Origin: Topomyia yanbarensis
Taxonomy: Eukaryota; Arthropoda; Insecta; Diptera; Culicidae
Length of the DNA stretch: 64,000 nucleotides
Assembly: GCF_030247195.1 (NCBI RefSeq)
Contig: NC_080672.1
Coordinates: forward strand, 392,043,037 to 392,107,036
Direction: 5' to 3'
The notes under the pieces are model-generated. The model was not told where the DNA came from and made no database searches. It saw nothing but the letters and a program-made list of their open reading frames with translations. The first letter of the stretch is position 1; each line of letters begins with the position of its first letter. A program made the position numbers and the translations under genes. Of this stretch, positions 35,421 to 45,462 are shown one piece after another.

Positions 35421-36438
35421 CAACGGTGGCTGAAGGGACGTGCCCTAGAGTCGGTGCAATGTCGAATGCTTTCGTCAGCAAGTGACCCACATGTTCTCGT
35501 TACACTGGAGACGCTGTATGGTATGTCGGAGCTGCTAGTTCTCGTGTTGCTGCAGAAGATCCAGCGCCAAAGCAGGATAGATTCGACACGCTGATAGTGT
35601 TTGGACGGTGCAGAATCTCAGCGATCATGAAGCGTATCTCAAAAACCCGATGCTTTTGTTCGAGTTGGTAGAAAAACTAGCAGCGCATATGAAGCTGGAC
35701 TGGTCTCTATACAACCGTTACGTCGCAGTATGACAACAAGAGCAACTGATGAAACAGAGGAATTGCAAGGATAAGAACATCACTATCGGACGCAGTCGAG
35801 AAGGCGACGCGGTCAGCAAGCCAAGCGTGCTTCGTTTGCAAGAGCCCGGAGCATCAGGTGAGAGTTTGTTTGGAGTTTCGTAAGAAAACCGCTGACGACC
35901 ACTGGAAGTTAATACAACAGCTCAGTTTGTGTCGACTTTGTCTTGGGGCACGTAGAAGAAGAGCTCGCTAAATTCGCAAACTATGCGATATAGACGGTTG
36001 TCAACGACGCCATCATACGATGCTGCACTTAAAGCAGGACCCGGATGATACTAAACTGGGCAGGGATGACGGCAAACAAGAAAAAAGGACATGCGAGCCG
36101 GCAGGAATCAATCAGTTCGAGAAAAGCGTGATCAAACAGGAACTGGTCGAAGCGAAACCAAGTGGTTCCAAAGTCGCTACCAATCATCATTCCACGCGGG
36201 AGACGACGCTGTTTCGAATCATTCCTGTGACGCTATCGTTCAGTGTCTGCGTACGCCTTCTTAGACGACGGGTTCGAGAAACCACTAGTCGACGAAGAGG
36301 CGGCGAAGCAACTAGGCGTTGTTGGAAAATGTGTCTTAATTGGATAGCAAATGTGAAGAGGACGGAGGCAAATTCGAAAAGGGTTGTATTGGAGATTGCA
36401 GGACGGTCAGGGACATCAAGACATTCTGTGGTGGACGT

Positions 36439-37325
36439 CCCAAGTAACCAATAAGCATTATAACGTAGCCTAATATCTGCTTTAGATCCACATATAAAGC
36501 TGTCCTAAAAAGCCGTGAAGCCCTAAATACTTATTTAATGCCGATATTATGCCAGAAAAGGCGAAATATAGTGCTGTTACTGTGCGGAGATTGACAGCTC
36601 GTTTCTGCAGTACTAATGCTATTATATAGCAAAAGCGTACAAATGTCAAATTTGAAAGCCTTATATTGGCACTACTAATGCTATTAAAAAGCATCAGTTG
36701 GTTGTCATTGTCCGCCATGGTTTTAAAACCATTTCTTATGTTTCCTTTCGGTATGATGAGCAAAAAGGGAAATTTTTAAAATAAAATATTCTGTTTAAAA
36801 CCGTAATTGACTCTGTTCTAATGCATTGTAATGAATATCCTTAATGGGTTTTCGTTCTCACATGATATGAATGTTTACGAAAATTACCTTTAGTAAGTCT
36901 CGAACTGAGGTACCTTGCCTCGTCCTTCACGGTAAGTGCGCTGCGTTTGCTTCCTGGACTATATTGCATATGTTCGATTGAAATGAAATATGCCGAATAT
37001 AATCTTCAAGAAGAGTTGCATAACAAATAAACCCACAGCATTACAATAGCATTATATCAGCTTTTTATATGCTCTATAATGGCATTAAATGCACTTGTAA
37101 AGCTTACATGCTTTAAAGATCCTTGAAGCATGTACGCGTTATATCAGCTTTATATACGCATATAGAGCAAGCTATAATGCTATATGTCGGCTGTGCAGTT
37201 GTGCATTATTGGTGCTAATAAAGAGCTTTATTGCGTTGTTAATGCTGTAATGGAGTTTCAATGCAACATTAGTGCAAATGTATAGCCAATATAGTGCAAT
37301 GGCTTAATGCTTATGGTTACTTGGG
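36439..37325. mobile_element. Non-autonomous element with CCCAAGTAACC ends and 2-bp duplication
   Basis: It is 887 bp. The left terminus CCCAAGTAACCAATAAGCAT is the inverse of the right terminus ATGCTTATGGTTACTTGGG. The flanks share only GT. Removing the element and one GT restores the BEL protease-region frame, so a 2-bp duplication is supported. The interior carries repeated ATAATGCTAT / AAAGCTTTA-like segments and no transposase frame. Superfamily not assigned. Confidence 0.75.
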
Positions 37326-38388
37326 GTGTGCATCGTAAGGACTTATCACAACAGTCATTGCGGTATACGGGACTCGCAGAAGCATTTCCGTGCCTGAAGG
37401 GTCTACCGGTCGACGGTTACGATCAAGCGATACCTCGTATTCTCATCGTAAACAATAACGCCCATACTACATCAACACTCAAGCTACGCGATGGCTAACC
37501 GGGAGAACCGATTGTAGATAAATCACGTTTGGGATAAACGGTTTACGGATCCAGCCAGAACAAGTCAGTGGATATAGATCATAGTTTACACATATGCATG
37601 TAATGGAAGTCGCCCATCCTGAGTCTGCGGAAGTTCAACAACCAAATCGGATTCAAACCACCAAACAGGTCGGACAGCGATTTAAGACTGAGGGCTCATC
37701 TGAGCGTACAATTGTTTCGAGTATCAAGCAAAGGGTACACAGCTCGACGAATCGGATCAACGGTGTACGTGGTATTTGGCTTTAGGAGTGGCCATCAATC
37801 CCAAGAAGCCGTCCAAAATTCGTATCTTCTGCGAGGCTACGGCCAAGATGGATAGAGTCGCACTCAAAACGATACTGTTGAAAGAGCCGTATCTGCTAAA
37901 TACGTTGCCCAATGTTCTATATGAATTCCGAACGAAACGGGTTGCTTTGTGCGCGAATCTGAAGGTGATGTTTCACCAGATTCAGATTCGACGACTATTT
38001 CGGGCAGATCGTCGTGCGGGTGAATCGAACTATCGCAAAAATATGGGTAGCGTAGTTCATGTGCGTGACCAAACGAGCAATCTATCTCAAGGTCGCTCAC
38101 CCACTTTCAACGGAATCCTGCAAGTTGGCCATCAGGCGTTTCATAGGACGTAGAGAAGCACCTGTGAAGATTCGCAGCGATAGGGGCACGAATTTCGTGG
38201 GATCGAGCAACGAACTTATGCAGGAGATGGACAAAATCGAACATCAGTTTACCGAAACATTCACAAACGCGAATACGAAATGGGTGTTCAACCCATTTGG
38301 AGCACCTTATATGGGTAGCGCGTGGGAACGTCGCTCTCACTGCAATGGAGTCTTCTCGAACGCCAATCAAAGAAAAGCTGGCAATATT

Positions 38389-38551
38389 AGGTTTGTTCCA
38401 GCACACGGAAGTCACTCAGGAGTAAACAGGAGCAACAAATTCTTGCTCCTTTTTACTCCGGTTTGCTACCAGAAGAAAAAAGAGAAGATGAGTGTACAGG
38501 AACGACTTTCTCCGGAGTACTTCCAGTTTCTCCTGGTACTGGAACAAACCT
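38389..38551. mobile_element. AGGTTTGTTCCAG MITE inside BEL integrase
   Basis: It is 163 bp with inverted ends AGGTTTGTTCCAG, flanked by ATT at 38386-38388 and 38552-38554 (3-bp duplication). Removal with one ATT re-joins the integrase C-terminal frame. Same family as 20248-20421 and 50607-50772. Confidence 0.85.
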
Positions 38552-39287
38552 ATTGCTACTGAGAACTGAGAGTGTGATCAATTCGCAACCGCAAACATAC
38601 GGTCCTCTGGAGACGGCGCAACAGGAAGCACTAACACCGAACCACTTTCTTCTACTGAGCTCGAGCGGTGTAACGCAGACGCTGATGGATCCAAGCTAAG
38701 TCTGCAGGAACAACTGGAATCTATCCCTATCAATTTTGGCGTCGGTGGGTGCGGAAATATCTTCCTATCATCGCACGTCGTAGCAAGTGGATCGAGGAGA
38801 TGAAACAGATCGAGGTAGAAGATTTGGTGATAATCTTCGAAAAGATACGCAACGGGTGGATTCGAGGACGTGTAGCCAAGATTGTCGTAGTCAGTGTTTA
38901 ACGAGTACGTCATGCCGTAGTGCAGACGGGTTGGTTCAAGGGCAGTAGCGAAATTGGTGCGGATGGATATAGCAAAGATTAAAGCTGAACGAGACATACC
39001 TGACCAGCCTTGCCGGTCGGGGACTGTTGCGGTGTGTCCCGCGGTTCCCCTACGACCAACTCCACGTTCGACCCCACGGTACACTCGGTGGAAGTGTAGA
39101 ATAAAATGAAACACTTCCATTGTTGCTATTTTGATTAATTACTTATCTCGACTGGGAAAGAATATTATGGAGATTCTGGAGATGAGATACTTTTGTTAGA
39201 GTACTTTTTCGACAAATATTAGTTCATTTTGAACGAAAGCTTACAGTTGACATGTAATAAGAAAAACTCAGGGTGCTCCAAAACTAG

Positions 39288-39420
39288 AATAGCGGGCAAA
39301 GCGTAGTTGGTAAATCGTTTGCCTTATACCCATCTCACCTGAGTTCCCCACACATAGGGTTAGATTTTTCTAGAGATTTGCTTAACCCGAAGAAAGTGAT
39401 TGTGACCAACACTGACGTCT
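39288..39420 (+). mobile_element. tRNA-derived SINE, decayed copy
   Basis: It has GGGCAAAGCGTAGTTGGTAA as A-box region, a deleted B-box (CTGAGTTCCCCACAC), then TTAGATTTTTCTAGAGAT and TTAACCCGAAGAAA as in the copies at 16943 and 42897. Confidence 0.7.
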
Positions 39421-39453
39421 GTTGGCTGAATTTTTTACAAGCTCGCCATTTAA

Positions 39454-39655
39454 GGTTGGACAGAGAAAGGGTGAAATTCGTAAACGAAAAAAGCAGTTTT
39501 TTTCCACACCGTATGTCAGAGCTTCATAAAAATCAATCAGCAGTACTGTAACAACATTCTACATACGCTGATTGATTTTTATGAAAATCTGACATACGGT
39601 GTGGAAAAAAAACTGCTTTTTTCGTTTGCGAATTTTGCGCATTCTCTGACCAACC
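39454..39655. mobile_element. Palindromic MITE in TTAA sites (piggyBac-like)
   Basis: It is 202 bp and nearly fully palindromic. The ends GGTTGGACAGAGAAAGG and CATTCTCTGACCAACC are flanked by TTAA at 39450-39453 and 39656-39659. TTAA duplication is the piggyBac hallmark. The arms contain CACACCGTATGTCAGA and AAAATCAATCAGC in mirrored copies. Confidence 0.7.
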
Positions 39656-39741
39656 TTAAATTAATTAAACAGAACTGTGAATGTTTTTGAGTGTTCCAAG
39701 ACCCAGGAAATTGTCAAAATTTTAAATATCGAAAGCTACAC

Positions 39742-39990
39742 TACACAGAAGAAAAAATGTTGGTAAAAGAGTGTTCCGCTGTTAGCAAAAAACAACCAAC
39801 GCCTACTATTAGGTTGAAAGTAAAACTTTTAAATTGATCAAGAATAATAATCAAAATAAAAGTTTTCCTTTTAAGCTAATGAAGAATAGTAATCAAAATA
39901 AGTTTTATTTTCAAACGAAGAGTATGCGTTGGTTGTTTTTGCTAAGAGTGAAAAACTTCTTTTTACCAACATATTTTTTTTTTCTGTGAG
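39742..39990. mobile_element. Palindromic MITE with CTACWCACAGAAAAAAA-type ends
   Basis: ATGTTGGTAAAAGAGTGTT and TTAGCAAAAAACAACCAACG on the left have inverted partners on the right (CGTTGGTTGTTTTTGCTAA, TTTTTACCAACAT). The outermost CACAGAA/TTCTGTG is also inverted. Noncoding. Confidence 0.65.
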
Positions 39991-39999
39991 TAGCTGGTT

Positions 40000-41350
40000 A
40001 AAAAATTACTCCAATAATTGGTTATTCTGGTTTAACACCCTCCGATCGTTTTTCGTGAATTTTTAATTCACTTATCTTCCAACGCTGTCTACGTCCAAAA
40101 TGCAATAAGAATTTCACTACTTTCATAAAGCAAACGTACCAATTACACTGGTAAAACAATGAATCGCAGTTGACTATGAACTATAGCAGAAGCATAATCC
40201 AATTACTGTTCAGAACGTTTTCATATATTAAAATGCGGGTCTGGAATTGTGTGATCCTCTTGTTCTAGAACGAACTCAATAATATAATGTTTATTCAAAG
40301 CCATACGTAACAAGTGGCCATCGTAATGGTACCAGATGGATTGTTACAAAATGTTGATAGTTATAACATTTTCCAGGCGTATCAAAAGGAGTATGCCCAT
40401 CGGCCAACATTATCTCAGTTGTAAATGTAACAGGATTAGGAATAATCGAGTTAAATATTTCAAGTACCTCTGCAGAAAAAACGAAGAAATTCCAAACAAA
40501 AACCATCAACACTCAGTAAAGAAGGACTACCCATTCCTCGCTAGTTCGATGACCTATTTTTCTTTCCACCCCACGCCCAACTCAGCTAACCGCTCTTCTC
40601 TTGCCCAGGTCCTGGTCCTGGAATTACTGCAAGAAATTCGATATGCACGTTTGTTTATCGCCAGAGAGGGCTGACGACATCGTGGGTGCTCCGTGTGTTG
40701 GTGTTGAGGCATGTATTTGGCAACGTCCTCTCAATCTTATCCTTTTCATTTGAAAATCGATACCAGTCGACAGAATCAATGTTAGGGAAAATATTCAACG
40801 ACACATATTCCCTTAATGAAACTTTTCTGGTTTATCACTACACATTTATACAACATCAAGTTGACAAGTTTCGGCAAGAAACTACTTACCATCCACAAGT
40901 TACTATCGTTATTTGTTCCGCGGCCACTTCTGGGTCCATTTCCCACAAACACCACACTAGCACTTGTCACTAATCGCTCATTTTCCGAAGCAAAACAAAT
41001 TTTGACAGTAAAGCGCGAGAGTGCAGCAGCTGCCCGTGTGGTGAACAAAATTTAATAATGCTCTCTCTCTCTCTGCGTCACGTACTCTCACCGCGTATAC
41101 AGGCTTTTGCCACTCACGGTGCAGGATGCTCAATTTTGATGACTACAATCATTCCAACGTTAGTACGATGGATTATTAAACATAATTGAATCGACTCGAT
41201 CATACATTATTTTTTCCAGTGAATAATGTTTGAGTTGCTCATTATTAGATTTTAAAACAGCGAACATGAACATCAAATCCACATACAATGAATCCAATGT
41301 CATTTGTTGCTTTGTAGCGAGACAATTTCTAACCTCAACCAAAATGTATT
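40000..41350. other. No gene recognised
   Basis: Several open frames of 80-110 codons overlap on both strands at 40290-41050, but none shows a domain or repeat-family match. A (CT)n patch is at 41058-41075. Confidence 0.4.
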
Positions 41351-41352
41351 TC

Positions 41353-41600
41353 TTGAGCGTTTTTCCAAAACGTCATATCTGCAATGAGTTACTCTGTTCA
41401 CTTTCTCTTTCGATTTTTACGGCGTCACTATAACACTTTTCACTTATTTTACAGTACAGATCGAAAGACGGTGGTTTTAACTAGCATATTATGCAAAGAG
41501 TTAAGGGATAAATGTTAAAGTGACCGAATTATTAACAGAAGAGAAAGTAAACAAAGAGAGTAACTCATTGTAGATATGACGTTTTGAAAAAACACTCAAG
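41353..41600. mobile_element. Palindromic MITE, CTTGAGCGTTTT family, copy 1
   Basis: Inverted ends CTTGAGCGTTTTTCCAAAAC / AAAACACTCAAG enclose AACGTCATATCTGCAATGAG in mirrored form, with a unique centre (CGTCACTATAACACTTTTCA .. GACGGTGGTTTTAACTAGC). Other copies are at 44690-44905 and 45067-45317. Confidence 0.8.
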
Positions 41601-41794
41601 GTTTATGGACTGATTATTTCGAGTTAACAGTTACAAAAGAAAGTAAACTGGGCTGCTTTTTTAACTAGGCGTTCGGTAACTGGGCTGCAGCCTATATTCT
41701 TATAAATATTATAATATAGTAACTATAATCTATAAAAATGTCAATAAATGTTGAATTTACTTGAAGGAATAACGTAATGAATTCATTACATCAA

Positions 41795-41975
41795 ACGTAT
41801 AGTATTTTGGTAGCACATTTTTCAGTGAAATAAACAAGCATAGGTTTATAAAAATATATTGATAATTGGTTGAGGTATGGCTTTTCCCCCGAAACCCTTT
41901 TTTATTTAAGAGTTTTGCGGTGATCACGGTTGAAGTCCAATAGATCAACTAAAATCCCATAACTCAAATTCCGTA
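41795..41975. repeat. Dispersed repeat, second copy of 5240-5425
   Basis: Same order of phrases as at 5240-5425, more diverged in the middle. Noncoding. Confidence 0.6.
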
Positions 41976-42012
41976 CCAAAACTTCCATGGTAGGAATCAG
42001 GTTGTCGTAACC

Positions 42013-42366
42013 TTAATAAAAAAAATTATACACGAACTTTAACCCATATAGTCCAACGATTGTTTGGATTATACTCTTATATACGTTAGGCTCTTGGATC
42101 ATAAGATGTTTAGGAAAATTTGCGATTCGTCGGTTCATTATTCGCTGAGCAAAAGTTGAGAAGTAGTTGTCGATATTATTCGGTAATCTATTAATTAATC
42201 GACTTCGTAACCGCAACATAAACATCCGATTATCTTTTAGCATCGCAATCGCCCCGATAGCTTTTAGCATTTGACAGGTCAGTCCGGTTAGCAACCGGCA
42301 TTCGCTAACTGGGCTGCAGTGAAAGTACACTGGTCGGACATTGTCTTGCTCTGAACGGGTGAGCAA
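42013..42366 (-). CDS. Unrecognised open frame of 117 codons
   Basis: The frame is open from ATG 42366 to the stop at 42013. The protein is basic (QRIMNRRIANFPKHL) with a hydrophobic C-terminus and no domain I recognise. CTAACTGGGCTGCAG, present inside it at about 42305, also occurs outside at about 41680. That suggests the frame overlaps a dispersed repeat, and it may be no gene at all. Confidence 0.2.
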   Translation of the reverse strand: MLTRSEQDNVRPVYFHCSPVSECRLLTGLTCQMLKAIGAIAMLKDNRMFMLRLRSRLINRLPNNIDNYFSTFAQRIMNRRIANFPKHLMIQEPNVYKSIIQTIVGLYGLKFVYNFFY

Positions 42367-42649
42367 GAAGTGGTTGGACTAAATTCGAATCACTTTTAGA
42401 TCTGTGCGTATGAGGAAGAGTCGAACAGTTGTGCCTATTTTTGTGTACCCATCTGTCATCTCTCAAAATTTACCAGCTACATTTGGTTATTGAAGGTGAA
42501 AGTGTACGAACACAATTATCTTCAAAAATGTGAATTCGAGAGGCTTGATAGGCATCACAAAATCAAAAGTGTTTAAGCATTTTTGCTTGAAGGGTACAAC
42601 TCGATAAGCGTTGAGACTCGCAAACTCCATACAATGTGCCGAAGCATTT

Positions 42650-42884
42650 CTCGACAAACAAATGATTACGGCCTAAAAGCCAACTGTCAAAATCCACTTT
42701 GAATGGAAATTCCGGACAAACCGTTACACGCCAATCACAGATGTTGGTAGTAAACGAAAGAGAAAAGTTTTCTCTTTCATAAACTGTTGTGAACTGCGTT
42801 CGACTAATAACGATTTGTCTAGAATTTCCATTCAAAGTGGATTTTGACAGTTGGCTTTTAGGCCGTAATCATATGTTTGTCGAG
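42650..42884. mobile_element. MITE with CTCGACAAACATATGATTAC ends, 4-bp duplication
   Basis: It is 235 bp. The inverted ends are about 75 bp long, beginning CTCGACAAACATATGATTAC. ATTT flanks both sides (42646-42649 and 42885-42888). Related copies lie at 18556 and 50459; the latter is in an AATT duplication. Confidence 0.85.
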
Positions 42885-42896
42885 ATTTCTTCATTT

Positions 42897-43062
42897 GGGG
42901 AGTGGGCGTAGCGTATTGGTAAATCGATTGCCTTGTACGCAGCGCACCTGGGTTCGAGTCCCGACCCCGCACATAGGGTTAGAAATTTTTCCAACGTGAT
43001 TTTTCTAACCCGAAGAGGCGAATGACCTTAAGGTTAAAACCTCTATAATTGAAATAAAAAAA
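42897..43062 (+). mobile_element. tRNA-derived SINE with 12-bp duplication
   Basis: The head GGCGTAGCGTATTGGTAAA and the B-box GGGTTCGAGTCCCGAC are well kept. The body ends in GAAATAAAAAA. ATTTCTTCATTT flanks it at 42885-42896 and 43063-43074. The target overlaps the right-hand ATTT of the neighbouring MITE, so the SINE arrived after that MITE. This is the best preserved of three copies. Confidence 0.9.
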
Positions 43063-43319
43063 ATTTCTTCATTTCTTTGATTGATCAATTGTTACCCATT
43101 TTTAAGGCATTAGAAGGAGCACGTTTCTCGCAATTACCATCAGTATTACCATCTGATGTTGTGGAAAGTGACTCAATTTTCGATTCCCCGAAGATCAAAA
43201 AGAGATCTACACGCATCAATGGTTCCATCAAAACGAATGGGAATTTACAATCTAGCAAAGTCCACACAATCAAATCCAATTTTTTACCACTTATTCAAAA
43301 TGTAATTATCACACCGTAA

Positions 43320-43970
43320 AACCGCAAGAGGTTGTCACATCTAGGCGTTAAAATGATTAAAAACTTATGATCAGATAACGACGGTTCGAACTCATTAGGT
43401 ACGAGCCAGTTTGCCAACTCATGCGTAATACAGTCAGAGCAGAGAGTTACAACTAACATCTCTTCTCTACCAGATCGTGCAAATGATGGGTGTTTTGTTA
43501 CATTAAGTATATGCAAATTTATGCTGCTTAAACAGTCCATCAATTAGGTGCCTCTAAAATTGATATCTGAGCTGCCTCAAATTATGTAGTGGGTATTTGC
43601 ATCACCGCTGATTATGAGTGGAGACACATTTCTGCCACAGTATGATACAACCATTTTGAAATCATCAGTAGGTGATAATTCATTAATTCGGCGAATATGC
43701 CGAACAATAGACGTATTTCCTGTTTATGTTATCAACAATCAACATTGACTGTGACAGCACAAATATCACAAGTTTTAGGTCGGATACAAGATATGCATCG
43801 ATGGCACTATTCACAAGTTTATATGCACGAGGTATTCAGCGTAGATTTCTCATGCCATTTTTTTGTAAGCTACGAAGACGGGGTTGAGTAGCTTTTCAAC
43901 ATAGAAGTTTTCTTCATGGACATACGGTTCTTGAACCGGCTTCCTGCAAAAGGCGGGATAGGTTCATAGT
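43320..43970 (-). pseudogene. R1/LOA-like non-LTR retrotransposon endonuclease fragment
   Basis: Read on the minus strand from 43970 down: VQEPYVHEENF; IPRAYKLVNSAIDAYLVSDL; CDICAVTVNVD; RKYVYCSAYSPN; a frameshift; ELSPTDDFKMVVSYCG; LIISGDANTHYII; then VTLCSDCITHELANW and EPSLSDHKFL. This is the ordered endonuclease domain (QEP, CSAY, GDANxHH, SDH) of R1/LOA-type ORF2 proteins. It has at least two stops and frameshifts, and no RT domain follows. The SDH catalytic triplet is still readable. Confidence 0.8.
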
Positions 43971-44249
43971 CGCTGTAAGTCTATGCTGAAGATTAATTTG
44001 GGCTACTCGAACCATGGTCGATGAGAGCATTGCACATTTCATCACCGGCTGATATTGTATAACTACTAGAAGATACCAAACATGTTGGCTTATAATCGCC
44101 TATAGCGAACTCCAAAGTGGGCATTAGTGACATGACCATCATTTGAATCACACGATTTGCGAAGAAACTAACGTACACTGTGTAAGAGATTCCCTTAACA
44201 CAGCAATTCAGTCCTCGGCATAGAGAAACACTTCGACTCGAGGACTCTT

Positions 44250-44520
44250 GTTTTCAGTAGCCTCTTACGACATGGAATCTGGAACCCAGTGGATCAATTC
44301 TTGGCTGAAATACTTCAACCCGCCGGATGCCACACGGCCTCTAGGCTGGTTTAGTTAGGAGAAAGATAATAGACTGCTATCAACCTTCTAGTGGACCACA
44401 GCCACATCTGTTGTTAGTCGCCTCTTACGGCTTGGGAACAGAAACCAGTGGGTCAATTCTAGGCTGAAATACTTTGAGAGATTTCAGCCCGCCGGATACC
44501 ACACGGCTGTGTTTTACCAC
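44250..44520. repeat. Two tandem copies of a CCTCTTACGAC..CCCGCCGGATACCACACGGC repeat
   Basis: Units at 44258-44342 and 44416-44512 share GCCTCTTACG, CCAGTGGRTCAATTCT, GGCTGAAATACTT and CCCGCCGGAT.CCACACGGC. A third, decayed copy is at 14690-14790. It is likely the tail of a mosquito non-LTR element. Confidence 0.7.
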
Positions 44521-44689
44521 ATATTAAACATGGGTAAAACACATTTTCGCTGCTTCTTTGGATTTATGAACAAATCCGCCGATTTAATTATTTGCATCAT
44601 ATGAACGTTTTGTTGAAATTCATGGTTGCAAAATTGCCATGCAATATAAAGATTCTCCCCACATAATCTCTCTTTAAAATTCTTCTAAA

Positions 44690-44905
44690 CTTCTGAGTTA
44701 CTCTCTTTGCTTACTTTCTCTTTCGATTTTTACGGCGTCACTATAACACTTTTCACTTATTTTACAGTACAGATCGAAAGACGGTGGTTTTAACTAGCAT
44801 ATTATGCAAAGAGCTGAGGGATAAATGTTAAAGTGACCGAATTATTACCAGAAGAGAAAGTAAACAAAGAGAGTAACTCATTGCAGATATGACGTTTTGA
44901 AAGAA
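44690..44905. mobile_element. Palindromic MITE, CTTGAGCGTTTT family, truncated copy 2
   Basis: The centre and right arm match 41353-41600. The left end starts only at GAGTTACTCTCTTTG, and the right end breaks after GATATGACGTTTTGAAA, so both terminal CTTGAGCG segments are missing. Confidence 0.75.
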
Positions 44906-45066
44906 TTCAATAAATATTACGATAAAAAATTATCGTCCACTTTTCAACAATTACTTTATCGTAAAAAAATATTTTGGTTAAATATGCTTTATTGCATTTA
45001 AAAGTTTGATATTTTAGTGTAAAAATGTATTTAGATAAGAAATCCCATAGAAAACAAAACAAATCT

Positions 45067-45317
45067 TGAGCGTTTTTTCAAAACGTCATATCTGCAATGA
45101 GTTACTCTCTTTGTTTACTTTCTCTTCTGTTAATAATTCGGTCACTTTTACATTTATCCCTCAACTCTTTGCATAATATGCTAGTTAAAACCACCGTCTT
45201 TCGGTCTGTACTGTAAAATAAGTGAAAAGTGTTATAGTGACGCCGTAAAAATCGAAAGAGAAAGTAAACAAAGAGAGTAACTCATTGCAGATATGACGTT
45301 TTGAAAAAACGCTCAAG
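45067..45317. mobile_element. Palindromic MITE, CTTGAGCGTTTT family, copy 3, 4-bp duplication
   Basis: Complete inverted ends CTTGAGCG..CGCTCAAG flanked by AAAT on both sides. Its centre is in inverse orientation to the copy at 41353. Confidence 0.8.
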
Positions 45318-45324
45318 AAATATG

Positions 45325-45450
45325 TTTTTTTTGTTTTAGTGTTTCGGATTCTCCTGGTCAGTAACTAGCACCATCTGGGTGTCCAGTTAGACTATGTATC
45401 TGAACTAGTACCCAAATTAGCACTAGTTAGACACTAAATTCCAAAAAGTC
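45325..45450. mobile_element. CAGTAACTAGCACCATCTGG module, forward copy
   Basis: It runs from TGTTTTAGTGTTTCGGATTC to CACTAAATTCCAAAAAGTC. The same module appears inverted in each following 341-bp unit, so together with them it forms a large inverted-repeat structure. Confidence 0.75.
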
Positions 45451-45462
45451 AAAAAAAAAAAT

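Larger units (their letters stand above)
32225..39080 (+). pseudogene. Decayed BEL/Pao retrotransposon with three DNA-transposon insertions
   Basis: Gag-type sequence begins about 32225 (ARIDLEKLNAQKALL) and includes the conserved SGNIEDWPLFISAY segment near 33140-33175, where BEL Gags have a P.W..F. motif. It resumes after the insertion at 33242-35420, and a CCHC-type knuckle (CFVCKSPEHQVRVC) is at about 35826-35868. The protease-RT linker resumes after the insertion at 36439-37325. RT motifs (NPKKPSKIRI, then NLKVMFHQIQIR) lie at 37795-37990. The RT catalytic box, RNase H and integrase zinc region are deleted. The integrase core (SDRGTNF at 38179, GSAWER at 38312) and C-terminal NHFLL (38640) follow, interrupted by 38389-38551. 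Multiple stops show it is dead; LTRs are not recognised. Confidence 0.85.

Noticed and set aside
16943..43062. Functional tRNA genes at the SINE heads
   Set aside because: A and B boxes are present but the tRNA stems do not pair. The copies carry a shared non-tRNA body and insertion-site duplications.
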